Part shown: positions 1 to 6,717 of the stretch, one piece after another | How positions within the stretch are numbered: position 1 is the stretch's first letter | How the letters are laid out: each line of letters begins with the position of its first letter | NCBI GenBank assembly: GCA_051657745.1 | Contig: JBOFLG010000033.1 | Coordinates: 1-6,807 of the forward strand | DNA length: 6,807 bases | Origin: JBOFLG01 sp051657745 | GTDB lineage: Bacteria; Actinomycetota; Actinomycetes; Actinomycetales; Dermatophilaceae | Direction: 5' to 3' | Program-made: the position numbers and the translations under genes | The notes under the pieces: model-generated | Databases searched by the model: none | Told to the model about the DNA's origin: nothing | Seen by the model: the letters and a program-made list of their open reading frames with translations, nothing else

Positions 1-1049
1 CCGGCGTTGCCGTTCTGCGCCACGCGTCGGCCGAACTCGCTCATCAGTACCACCGTGGTGCGCTCGCTCGCCGGGCCGAGGTCGGCGAAGAACTGCGCCA
101 GCGTGGTGGCCAGCGACCCGAGCAGCCTGGTCATGTCGCCGGAGTCGACGGTGCCCAGGCCGGTGTGCATGTCCCAGCCGCCGACGTCCACCGTGGCCAC
201 CCGCAGCCCAGCCCCGGCCCGCACCAAGGTGGCCACCGTCGCGAGCTGTTCGCCGAACGCGCCGGACGGGTAGCCGCGTTCGGCCGGGGTCTGGGCACCG
301 GCCGCGATGGCCGTGGCCGTGCCCGAGGCGTCGAGGGCCAACTGCGCCTGGGCCGCCATCGGGTGGTCGAGCCCGGTGTACAGCGCCGCGAGAGCCTGGC
401 TGTTCGCTGTCGCTTTCCGCGCGCTCCCGGTGACCGCGAACCGGTTCAGACTCGGCGTGACGATCGGGCCCCCGCCACCGACCAGTGAACGAGGGATGAC
501 GCTCGACGCACCGAGCGCGCGGAAGGTCGTCCCCGGCCCACTCGCCTCCAGCGCCCGGTTGAGCCACCCGTTTTGGCTGAGCGACCTGCTCGATCCACCC
601 ATCTCCAGACAGGTCTGTGCCTGAAAGTGACTGCGCGAGAGGTCGGGGGTGGCGATCGCCGGCACGGCCGCGACGCGGCCGGCGGTCACCATCGGTCGAA
701 GCGGTGCGAGCGCCGGATGCAGACCGAAGCCGCGGGTGAGCGGGATGAGCGACCCGCTGCGCACCGCGATGTCCGGCCGCGCGGCGAGCAGGTCGGGGTC
801 GTCGGCGGGAACCAGCACCGACAAGCCGTCCAGGCCGCCGCGCAGGAAGATCACGACCAGCGTCCCGGTGCTTCCCGCGGCGAACGACACCCGCGTGGTC
901 GCCAGCTGCGCGGACAGCGCGGCGACCCCGACGCCGAGGCCGCCGGCGAGCAGCCGCCGACGGCTGAACCCCCGCGACCAGCTCTCCGACCGGGCCTGCT
1001 CCTCCTCGGCCACGGTGGCGGCGAGGGCACTGAGTCCGCGGTGCGTCAT
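1..1049 (-). CDS. DUF1501 family protein with Tat signal peptide (C-terminus cut by window edge)
   Basis: The visible 349 codons read as a DUF1501 (PF07394) protein. Residues 29-37 (SRRRLLAGG) form a twin-arginine motif, followed by a weakly hydrophobic Ala/Gly/Leu stretch and a plausible cleavage site near residues 55-58 (SFAA), so the folded protein is probably exported by Tat. Family landmarks follow: FLRGGLDG at 68-75, a Ser-His-Phe-x-Ala-Gln segment before a Met-Gly-Gly, VGGWDMHT at 289-296 and SEFGRR at 337-342. The reading frame is open to the left edge, so an estimated 50-80 C-terminal residues, including the usual Asp-His-Gly motif, lie outside. The ATG is preceded by AGGAA (1062-1058) eight bases upstream. 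It lies 23 bases after the DUF1800 stop, so the two are almost certainly co-transcribed. DUF1501 proteins are thought to resemble the alkaline-phosphatase/sulfatase superfamily, but no reaction is established. Family call is firm; function is unknown. Confidence 0.93.
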   Translation of the reverse strand, partial: MTHRGLSALAATVAEEEQARSESWSRGFSRRRLLAGGLGVGVAALSAQLATTRVSFAAGSTGTLVVIFLRGGLDGLSVLVPADDPDLLAARPDIAVRSGSLIPLTRGFGLHPALAPLRPMVTAGRVAAVPAIATPDLSRSHFQAQTCLEMGGSSRSLSQNGWLNRALEASGPGTTFRALGASSVIPRSLVGGGGPIVTPSLNRFAVTGSARKATANSQALAALYTGLDHPMAAQAQLALDASGTATAIAAGAQTPAERGYPSGAFGEQLATVATLVRAGAGLRVATVDVGGWDMHTGLGTVDSGDMTRLLGSLATTLAQFFADLGPASERTTVVLMSEFGRRVAQNGNA

Positions 1050-1057
1050 GGTGTCGG

Positions 1058-1062
1058 TTCCT
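1058..1062 (-). promoter_or_regulatory. Ribosome binding site of the DUF1501 gene
   Basis: AGGAA on the minus strand, eight bases before the ATG at 1049 and inside the 23-base gap after the DUF1800 stop. It supports independent translation initiation on a shared transcript rather than stop-start coupling. Confidence 0.7.
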
Positions 1063-1072
1063 GTCGGTGGTG

Positions 1073-2686
1073 TCATCGGAGCTGGAAGAAGGGCGAGTCG
1101 AGCACGTAGGCCGCGGCGAGCGCCGCCGAACCGGCCGGGTCCGCCGGCACCAGCGCGTCGCCGTCGACTTCCAGGCCAGCCAGCACGGCCCGCCGGCGCT
1201 GCCCGTCAAGCGCGGTGCCGATCAGCGTGTGGCTGACCAGGTCGATCCACACCCGGTAGGTCATGCCCGGCGTCGGGGCGAGCCGCGCAGCCAGCGGTGT
1301 CGCCGGGGTGAGGCCGGCCACCGACCCGGCGGTGAGGCTGCGGTGCAGGTTCCACCGCGCCACCATCTGGCTGGCGGACTGCCAGGCCGCGTACACGTCG
1401 GGGTACCCATCCGGCGGGGCCCAGGCGAGGGGGCTGTGGCCGACCTTCTGCAAGGAGCGGTACAGCGAGGTCAGTCCGCGAGGAGTATCGGGGTTCACCG
1501 CGGCATCCACGGCCCGGACCGCCCCGACCGCGTCCTCGAGCGGGCGCCGGGTCTTCGCCTGCACTGCCGACCAGAACTCGCTGCTGCGGAACAGCACCCG
1601 CAGCACCGGCACGATTGCCGTGTCGTGGGCGAGGTAGGCCGTGGCGAGCCGCTCGACCAGCGACTGGGGCGGGTGGTCGGAGACGAACCGCACCGCGAGC
1701 TTGCGAGCCACGGTCTGGGCCGTTGCCGGATGCCGCGCCAGGTAGGCCAGGTAGGCGTCACCGACGGCCAGTCCGTCATCCGAGGCGCTGTTGCGATGCG
1801 AGAACCCGAGCACCCGGACCGGCCCCACCCAGTGCTTGCTCGCGGTCCAGCGGAACCCCCACGACGTGCCGAAGTGCACTCCCCGACCGGTGAGGATCCG
1901 GGCGCTATTGAGCACGTCGGCTTCGGTGTAGCCGGCGCCGACCCCGACCGTGTGCAGCTCGAGCAGCTCGCGGCCGAGGTTCTCGTTGAGACGGTCGCGG
2001 GTGGACTGGTTGTTGTCGAGGTAGATGAGCATCGCCGGATGCCGCATCGCGGCCCGGAGCATGTCGGAGTACTTCCCGAACGCATGGGCGCGGATGACGG
2101 ACCTCGCGTAGTCCGGGGCGGTGGCCCACACGTGATCCGACGGGGTGGTGACGTGCAGCAGGTTGCTGAATACGTCGACGACCACCTCGAAGAGTTGCCG
2201 CGAGCTGAAGATCTGCAATCCCAGTGTCGCCGTTGCCAGTTGCCGCGGCGGCTGCGCCACGTCGGTGCCGGCCGCCACGGCCTGCAGGACGGTGGCGATC
2301 GGGGCGAGGGCGAGCGGGTGCGCGGCGAGCACCGCGTCGCCGCCCGGGTCGGGGATCCGTCGTGGGTCGAGCTGCCGCTCGAGCCAGGCGTCGATCCCGC
2401 GGGAGCGCACGTCGGCGTAGTCCGAGGGTCGCGCACCGAAGGTGGCTCTGGACAGGAGGTGGCCGACCGTGCGTGGGGTGTTGCCGAGGCCACGAGCGGT
2501 GAGGGCCGGCGGCATCGCATCGGGACGGACCAGCGCGGGTGCGCTGTCACTCTCGACCGCCGCCCGTGCCGGGGTCGACGCGAGCCGACCGGCCCGGGAC
2601 CGTCGGTGTGAGACAGCGGCGTACCTCGCGTCTCGGTCGGCAACCGGGCCGCCGGCACGCGGCAGGGCCTGAGCGGTCGTGGTCAC
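1073..2686 (-). CDS. DUF1800 family protein
   Basis: A 537-residue protein of the DUF1800 family (PF08811). Landmarks in order: an Ala/Arg-rich, apparently disordered N-terminus (about 1-70); HLLSRATFG at 76-84, the typical domain opening; NENLGRELLELHTVG at 234-248; the YTEADVLNSARILTGRG segment at 253-269; ARKLAVRFV at 327-335; PPDGYPD at 424-430; and the C-terminal LDSPFFQLR ending. Length is normal for the family. I start it at GTG 2686 because AAGGAGG (2698-2692) lies five bases before it. An in-frame ATG six codons upstream (2704) has no purine-rich site and would put that Shine-Dalgarno inside the gene. No signal peptide or membrane segment is visible. It is the first gene of a unit with the DUF1501 gene; the two families are often adjacent in genomes, which suggests a shared role. 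No biochemical activity is established for DUF1800. Confidence 0.93.
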   Translation of the reverse strand: MTTTAQALPRAGGPVADRDARYAAVSHRRSRAGRLASTPARAAVESDSAPALVRPDAMPPALTARGLGNTPRTVGHLLSRATFGARPSDYADVRSRGIDAWLERQLDPRRIPDPGGDAVLAAHPLALAPIATVLQAVAAGTDVAQPPRQLATATLGLQIFSSRQLFEVVVDVFSNLLHVTTPSDHVWATAPDYARSVIRAHAFGKYSDMLRAAMRHPAMLIYLDNNQSTRDRLNENLGRELLELHTVGVGAGYTEADVLNSARILTGRGVHFGTSWGFRWTASKHWVGPVRVLGFSHRNSASDDGLAVGDAYLAYLARHPATAQTVARKLAVRFVSDHPPQSLVERLATAYLAHDTAIVPVLRVLFRSSEFWSAVQAKTRRPLEDAVGAVRAVDAAVNPDTPRGLTSLYRSLQKVGHSPLAWAPPDGYPDVYAAWQSASQMVARWNLHRSLTAGSVAGLTPATPLAARLAPTPGMTYRVWIDLVSHTLIGTALDGQRRRAVLAGLEVDGDALVPADPAGSAALAAAYVLDSPFFQLR

Positions 2687-2691
2687 CGGGG

Positions 2692-2698
2692 CCTCCTT
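2692..2698 (-). promoter_or_regulatory. Strong Shine-Dalgarno deciding the DUF1800 start
   Basis: AAGGAGG on the minus strand, five bases before GTG 2686. This is a near-perfect match to the anti-Shine-Dalgarno and moves the start from the upstream ATG (2704) to the GTG. Confidence 0.8.
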
Positions 2699-2856
2699 CG
2701 TCATCCGTGGTCAGCAGGAGGGATGGCGCACGCTGCGCCGAGCGCGGCCGCCTCCGCGACTCGTCGCCTCTCTCGCGGGCCGAATGTATGGGCGCCGTGA
2801 TGATGTGCGAGAGGCTGATCGGCCCGGAATGACCGCACGGTTCGGTGACCGACACC

Positions 2857-2882
2857 AACGGTGGAGGCGCGCCTCCACCGTT
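2857..2882. repeat. Perfect 26-base palindrome (operator or cruciform candidate)
   Basis: AACGGTGGAGGCG at 2857-2869 is followed directly by its exact reverse complement at 2870-2882, with no spacer. Flanking CCGAC (2849-2853) and GTCGG (2884-2888) could extend the pairing by five more bases around a 3/1-base internal loop. Without a loop it is a poor terminator. It lies between divergent genes, about 170 bases from each start, so a dimeric repressor or activator site is the likeliest reading. Confidence 0.75.
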
Positions 2883-2972
2883 CGTCGGACTCCCCGAGTC
2901 GGGATCGGCCGGGGCGGTTGGTCGGGCACCGACGGCGACAGCCTCTGGGCAGGTCGGCCCCGGTCGTCGCCA

Positions 2973-2989
2973 CCATCTACGGTAGATGG
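2973..2989. promoter_or_regulatory. 17-base palindrome upstream of the SNF2 gene, possible operator
   Basis: CCATCTAC and GTAGATGG flank a single central G in perfect dyad symmetry. The centre lies 60 bases before GTG 3041. A TAnnnT -10-like hexamer (TACGGT, 2978-2983) sits in its middle, so a protein binding here could cover the SNF2 promoter. The binding protein cannot be identified. Confidence 0.5.
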
Positions 2990-3027
2990 CCAGGGCTCGT
3001 GGCTGGCCCGCATCACGCACGCATCCC

Positions 3028-3034
3028 GAGGAGG
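3028..3034 (+). promoter_or_regulatory. Strong Shine-Dalgarno deciding the SNF2 gene start
   Basis: GAGGAGG, six bases before GTG 3041. The protein from this GTG begins MARVLTVDHLG and is followed at once by conserved-looking sequence leading to the SWIM finger, whereas the upstream in-frame extension is Arg/Pro-rich. Confidence 0.8.
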
Positions 3035-3040
3035 TGGCCG

Positions 3041-6000
3041 GTGGCCCGGGTCTTGACCGTCGACCACCTTGGCGACCTCACCAACCGCGACCTCGGCGTG
3101 CTGTGCGGCACGGTCACGGTCGCCCGCGGGCTGGCCTACATGCGCCAGGGGCGGGTGCTCGACCTCGATCTCGCGGCCGACGGCACCGACGCCACCGGCT
3201 ATGTCGGCGGCAGCGACGGCGAGACCTACACCACCCGGGTCGCGCTGGTCCCCACCGAGCCGGCCACACGCGGGAGTGCACCCCGAGCGCCGGTCCGCCG
3301 GTGGAGCGCCGGCTGCACGTGCCCGGTCGGGTCCAACTGCAAGCACGCCGTGGCGGTGGTCGCAACCATCCGCGACCACGGGCCGCCGCGTACCCGCGCT
3401 CCTGGCACCACTCGCGCCGGGGAGGATCGGCCCTCGTGGGAATGGGCACTCGGTGGCCTCCTCGATGACAGCCGCACCGGCGCCGACACCACCCCGGTCG
3501 GGCTGCTGGTCGCGGTCTCGGGGCCGGCGGGCGCCAACGGCAGCGGCGCGGCGCGAGGCTCGCTCACGGTTCGCCCCGTCATCCCCGGCACCCGGGCGGC
3601 CTGGATCCGCACCGGCGTGTCCTGGGAGACCTTCGCCGGCGGCTACTACGGGCACGGGCAGCAGGTGTTTCCCGACGACCACCGTGACGCCCTCACCTCG
3701 ATCGCCGACGCCCATCGCCGGTCGGTGCTCGCGTTCGGCTACGGCCGGATGCCCGACGCGATCCGGCTGGACCACCTCGGCCCGCGGTGGGTCGGGCTGC
3801 TTCGGGATGCCGACCGGGCCGGGGTGCGGCTGCTCGCCGATCTCGACGGGTCGGGGTCCGTGGCGTTCGCGTCCGAGCCCGCCGATCTGGTGGCCGAGGT
3901 CGAACGCACGACCGACGGTGCGGCCCTGCGGTTGCGGCTCGACCTGCCAACCTCGGACGACACGCAGACCCACCTCGTCGGCTCACCGGCCACCGGGTTC
4001 TGGCTCCGGGACGGCGGCACCCTGGTGCTGGGTGCGCTCGCCGAACCCCTCGACGCAGCACGGCAACGACTGCTCGACCTCGGTGTGATCCACGTCCCCG
4101 AGCGTGACTGGGCCAGATTCACCGTGACCCATCTGCCCGGGCTGCGGCGACGCGCCCGGGTGCGGTCTCTCTCGTCCGATCTCGACCTGCCGGATGCCGT
4201 ACCGCCGCGGCTCGCGCTGCGGGCCACGTACGAGGCCGGCCACCGAGTTCACCTGCACTGGACGTATCAGTACGGCACCGCCGAGAACGCCGTGCTGGTG
4301 TCGCTGGAGTCCGAGGTTCCCGACCCGATGCGCGACCGGGTCGCCGAGCACGACCTGGTCGAGCGGCTGCGCGAGGTGCCCGCGGTGGCTGCCGTGCGCC
4401 AGCTCTGGCAGGGAGTTGCCCGCCAGGAACGGCTGGTGCCTGAACTGCGGCTGCATGGGTTCGCCACCGTGGCCTTTACCGAGGTGCTGCCGGTGCTCGA
4501 GCAGCTGCCCGACGTCGAGGTCACCGTCGTGGGTGAACCGGCTGAGTACAGCGAGGCCTCGGAGGCGCCCCTGATCTCGGTGTCGGCGACCGATGCGTCG
4601 TCCGGCGATGCGGCATCCGGCGACGCGTCATCCGGCACGGACTGGTTCGACCTCGGGATCGAGGTCACGGTGGCCGGCGAACACGTGCCGCTCGCGCCGC
4701 TGATCGAGGGCATCGCCCGGCAGCATGAGCACCTGATCCTGGACAGCGGCACCTGGTTCGCCCTCGACCGGCCCGAACTGGAGACGCTCCGGCGGCTGGT
4801 CGAGGAGGCCCGCTCGCTTCAGGACCGACCGACCGATCCGTTGCGTATCTCGGCAGTCAACGTCGGTCTGTGGGAGGAACTCGCCGCGCTCGGGGTGGTC
4901 GAGGAACAGAGCGCCCGATGGTCACGCACGGTCGGGGCATTGCTGGATGACGGCTCCCTCACCCCGGCCGAGGTGCCCGATGGGCTGGCAGCCACGCTGC
5001 GGCCGTACCAGGTCGACGGGTTCCGGTGGCTGTCGTTGCTCTGGGACAGCGGGCTCGGCGGGGTACTCGCCGACGACATGGGGCTGGGCAAGACCGTGCA
5101 GATGTTGGCGATGATGCTGCGGGCGAAGGAACGTGGTGAACTCACCGACCCGGCGCTCGTCGTGGCGCCCACGTCGGTGCTGTCGACCTGGGCGAGTGAG
5201 GCTGCGCGCTTCGCGCCCGGCCTGCGCACGGTGGTCGTCGACCGCACCCGGAGCAAAGCCAGGGTGTCCATGGACGAGACCGTCGGCGACGCCGACCTCG
5301 TCATCACCTCGTACGCGGTGGCCCGGATCGACTCTGACGCGTGGCGTTCACGGTCGTGGGGCGCGGTGGTGCTCGACGAGGCGCAGTTCGTCAAGAACCA
5401 CCAGGCCAAGACGTACCAAGCGGTGCGGCGGCTTTCCGCGAGAGCGAAGTTCGCCATCACCGGGACACCACTCGAGAACTCACTGATGGACCTCTGGTCG
5501 CTGCTGTCGATCGTCGCGCCCGGGCTGTGGCCGCGCCCGGCGGTGTTCCGGGAACAGTGGGCGAACCCGGTGGAGCGCGCCAATGACGTCGAGCGGTTGG
5601 CGACCCTGCGCGCTCGGATCCGGCCGTTGATGCTGCGCCGCACCAAGGAGGCGGTGGCCACCGAATTGCCACCGAAGCAGGAGCAGGTACTCACGGTCGC
5701 CCTGCACCCGAAGCATCGGGCCGTGTACGACCGGCACCTGCAACGCGAGCGGCAGCGGCTGCTTGGCCTGATCGATGATCTGAACGGCAACCGGATCGCC
5801 ATCCTGCGGGCCCTGACCGTGCTGCGCCAACTCTCGCTGGACCCGTCGCTGGTGGATGCCGACTATGCCGGCTTGGCGTCCTCGGCGAAGGTGGACGCGC
5901 TCGTCGAGCAGGTCAGCGAGCTGGCCCAGGAAGGCCATCGGGCACTGGTGTTCAGCCAGTTCACCGGCTTTCTCGGGCTCGTCCGGGCCCGGCTCGAGGC

Positions 6001-6388
6001 CGAGGGCATCCGGTTCGAGTACCTCGACGGGCGCACCCGCAAGCGGGCCGAGCGCATCGCTGCATTCCGTGACGGCGACGCGCCGGTGTTCCTGATCTCG
6101 CTCAAGGCCGGCGGTTTCGGACTCACCCTCACCGAGGCCGACTATGTATTCGTCCTCGACCCGTGGTGGAACCCGGCAGCCGAGGCCCAGGCCGTGGACC
6201 GCACCCACCGGATCGGCCAGACCCGGCCGGTGAACGTCTACCGCCTGGTCTCCCGCGACACCATCGAGGAGAAGGTCGTGGCGCTGCAGGAACGCAAGCG
6301 CGACCTCTTTGCCAAGGTCGTGGATGACGGTGGTGCGCTGTCCAGTGCCCTGACCGCCGAGGACCTGCGCGAGTTGCTCCGCTCCTGA
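3041..6388 (+). CDS. SNF2-family ATPase/DNA translocase with N-terminal SWIM zinc finger
   Basis: A 1115-residue Swi2/Snf2-type superfamily 2 ATPase, expected to translocate along duplex DNA in the cytoplasm and remodel or strip bound protein. A SWIM zinc finger lies near the N-terminus with ligands C92, C94, C100 and H102 (CxC-x5-CxH). A long middle region (about 250-640), probably the bacterial SNF2-associated domain (PF08455-like), contains a short DASSG-type repeat at 518-532. The ATPase core starts at R654-P-Y-Q: Walker A DDMGLGKT 678-685, DEAQ 779-782, TGTPLEN 807-813. The C-terminal RecA lobe runs from about 950 to 1080 with WWNP 1042-1045 and arginine-finger motif DRTHRIGQ 1053-1060. 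All catalytic motifs look intact. I chose GTG 3041 because GAGGAGG (3028-3034) lies six bases upstream; the frame stays open to 2861, but the extra 60 codons cross a palindrome and look non-coding. It ends at TGA 6386-6388, followed by a hairpin. It may resemble RapA/HepA-like remodelers mechanistically, but the cellular target is unknown. Confidence 0.95.
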   Translation: MARVLTVDHLGDLTNRDLGVLCGTVTVARGLAYMRQGRVLDLDLAADGTDATGYVGGSDGETYTTRVALVPTEPATRGSAPRAPVRRWSAGCTCPVGSNCKHAVAVVATIRDHGPPRTRAPGTTRAGEDRPSWEWALGGLLDDSRTGADTTPVGLLVAVSGPAGANGSGAARGSLTVRPVIPGTRAAWIRTGVSWETFAGGYYGHGQQVFPDDHRDALTSIADAHRRSVLAFGYGRMPDAIRLDHLGPRWVGLLRDADRAGVRLLADLDGSGSVAFASEPADLVAEVERTTDGAALRLRLDLPTSDDTQTHLVGSPATGFWLRDGGTLVLGALAEPLDAARQRLLDLGVIHVPERDWARFTVTHLPGLRRRARVRSLSSDLDLPDAVPPRLALRATYEAGHRVHLHWTYQYGTAENAVLVSLESEVPDPMRDRVAEHDLVERLREVPAVAAVRQLWQGVARQERLVPELRLHGFATVAFTEVLPVLEQLPDVEVTVVGEPAEYSEASEAPLISVSATDASSGDAASGDASSGTDWFDLGIEVTVAGEHVPLAPLIEGIARQHEHLILDSGTWFALDRPELETLRRLVEEARSLQDRPTDPLRISAVNVGLWEELAALGVVEEQSARWSRTVGALLDDGSLTPAEVPDGLAATLRPYQVDGFRWLSLLWDSGLGGVLADDMGLGKTVQMLAMMLRAKERGELTDPALVVAPTSVLSTWASEAARFAPGLRTVVVDRTRSKARVSMDETVGDADLVITSYAVARIDSDAWRSRSWGAVVLDEAQFVKNHQAKTYQAVRRLSARAKFAITGTPLENSLMDLWSLLSIVAPGLWPRPAVFREQWANPVERANDVERLATLRARIRPLMLRRTKEAVATELPPKQEQVLTVALHPKHRAVYDRHLQRERQRLLGLIDDLNGNRIAILRALTVLRQLSLDPSLVDADYAGLASSAKVDALVEQVSELAQEGHRALVFSQFTGFLGLVRARLEAEGIRFEYLDGRTRKRAERIAAFRDGDAPVFLISLKAGGFGLTLTEADYVFVLDPWWNPAAEAQAVDRTHRIGQTRPVNVYRLVSRDTIEEKVVALQERKRDLFAKVVDDGGALSSALTAEDLRELLRS
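4592..4636 (+). repeat. Three tandem 15-base in-frame repeats inside the SNF2 gene
   Basis: Three consecutive 15-base units (4592-4606, 4607-4621, 4622-4636) differ at only a few positions and encode DASSG, DAASG, DASSG (residues 518-532). They form a flexible, acidic Ser/Gly-rich linker just before the WFDLGIEV segment that leads into the ATPase core. Unit changes by replication slippage would stay in frame. Confidence 0.85.
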
Positions 6389-6389
6389 C

Positions 6390-6425
6390 CCGACACGCCC
6401 ACCGTCAGGCTGGTGGGCGTGTCGG
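6390..6425 (+). terminator. Hairpin terminator after the SNF2 gene
   Basis: CCGACACGCCCACC (6390-6403) pairs perfectly with 6412-6425 around an eight-base loop, giving a 14-bp GC-rich stem one base after the stop codon. No T-tract follows, as is common for terminators in high-GC actinomycetes. A weaker second inverted repeat, ACCGGCG (6426-6432) with CGCCGGT (6472-6478), follows directly. Confidence 0.8.
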
Positions 6426-6594
6426 ACCGGCGGGTGCGCGCGAGCCCAGGTCGGGAGTGGACGCGAGCCCACGCCGGTCAGCAGAATTGGCGACAGATTA
6501 TCGAGGCTGGCCCTGACTCGGACAACATTTCTGCCAATCTCACAAATCACCGCGACCGTTTAGATGTGGCGCCAGGAACCGGGCGATTCCCTAG

Positions 6595-6624
6595 TTGACC
6601 GCGGGCAAATTTAATTGCTATTGT
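6595..6624 (+). promoter_or_regulatory. Candidate sigma-70-type promoter for a gene to the right
   Basis: TTGACC (6595-6600; five of six consensus bases) is followed after 18 bases by TATTGT (6619-6624; four of six) in the most AT-rich patch of the window. Transcription would start near 6631 and leave a leader of roughly 170 bases before the possible GTG start at 6800. A heptamer AATTGCT occurs at 6613-6619 and again at 6627-6633, flanking the -10. Confidence 0.45.
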
Positions 6625-6650
6625 GAAATTGCTCGCAGCGGCCAGCGTAG

Positions 6651-6685
6651 TGGGCGTAGCGTCCGCACATCGGGAGCGGCGCCCA
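6651..6685 (+). ncRNA. Candidate hairpin in a 5' leader
   Basis: TGGGCG (6651-6656) pairs with CGCCCA (6680-6685), and CCGC (6663-6666) pairs with GCGG (6676-6679). This gives a ten-bp stem with a six-base bulge on the 5' side and a nine-base loop. It falls inside the putative leader downstream of the TTGACC promoter. No known RNA family is recognised. Confidence 0.3.
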
Positions 6686-6717
6686 ACTATACCCCCCACC
6701 CTCCAGTGCGGTCGGCA

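Larger units (their letters stand above)
2687..3040. other. Divergent intergenic region with clustered palindromes
   Basis: This 354-base spacer separates the minus-strand DUF1800/DUF1501 unit from the plus-strand SNF2 gene and must hold the control signals of both. I see no believable gene in it. It contains at least seven inverted repeats: 2725-2739 (GGCGCA/TGCGCC, in the DUF1800 leader), 2842-2852, 2857-2882 (perfect, 26 bases), 2888-2900 (GACTC/GAGTC), 2921-2933 (GTCGG/CCGAC), 2973-2989 and 2988-3008 (GGCCAG/CTGGCC). A weak minus-strand -10 candidate, TACATT, lies at 2788-2783, with only a poor -35 (CTCGCA, 2811-2806). No clear sigma-70 promoter is visible for the SNF2 side other than a TAnnnT hexamer, TACGGT, at 2978-2983. 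Confidence 0.8.

Noticed and set aside
1067..2611. 514-codon open frame on the plus strand opposite the DUF1800 gene
   Set aside because: It is the complement shadow of a confidently identified gene in high-GC DNA; the protein is Arg/Gly/Val-rich and low in complexity, with no recognisable domain or ribosome binding site.
2687..2704. Upstream ATG (2704) as the DUF1800 start
   Set aside because: No purine-rich site precedes it, whereas AAGGAGG is ideally placed for the GTG at 2686.
2770..2813. Seven-base inverted repeat CTCTCGC/GCGAGAG around the weak minus-strand -10 candidate
   Set aside because: The arms are short, 30 bases apart and of low complexity, so chance pairing in GC-rich DNA is a sufficient explanation.
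2711..3973. 420-codon minus-strand open frame spanning the divergent spacer and the 5' part of the SNF2 gene
   Set aside because: It runs antisense to the SWIM-encoding region and through the palindromes. Its composition is that of a GC-rich shadow frame and no family motif is visible.
4592..4636. Short tandem repeats considered as a CRISPR or mobile-element signature
   Set aside because: The units are contiguous, in frame and inside a gene, without spacers; they are a coding minisatellite.
5480..6550. 356-codon minus-strand open frame opposite the SNF2 helicase core
   Set aside because: It lies antisense to conserved ATPase motifs and starts beyond the terminator hairpin; it has no motif and no supporting start signal.
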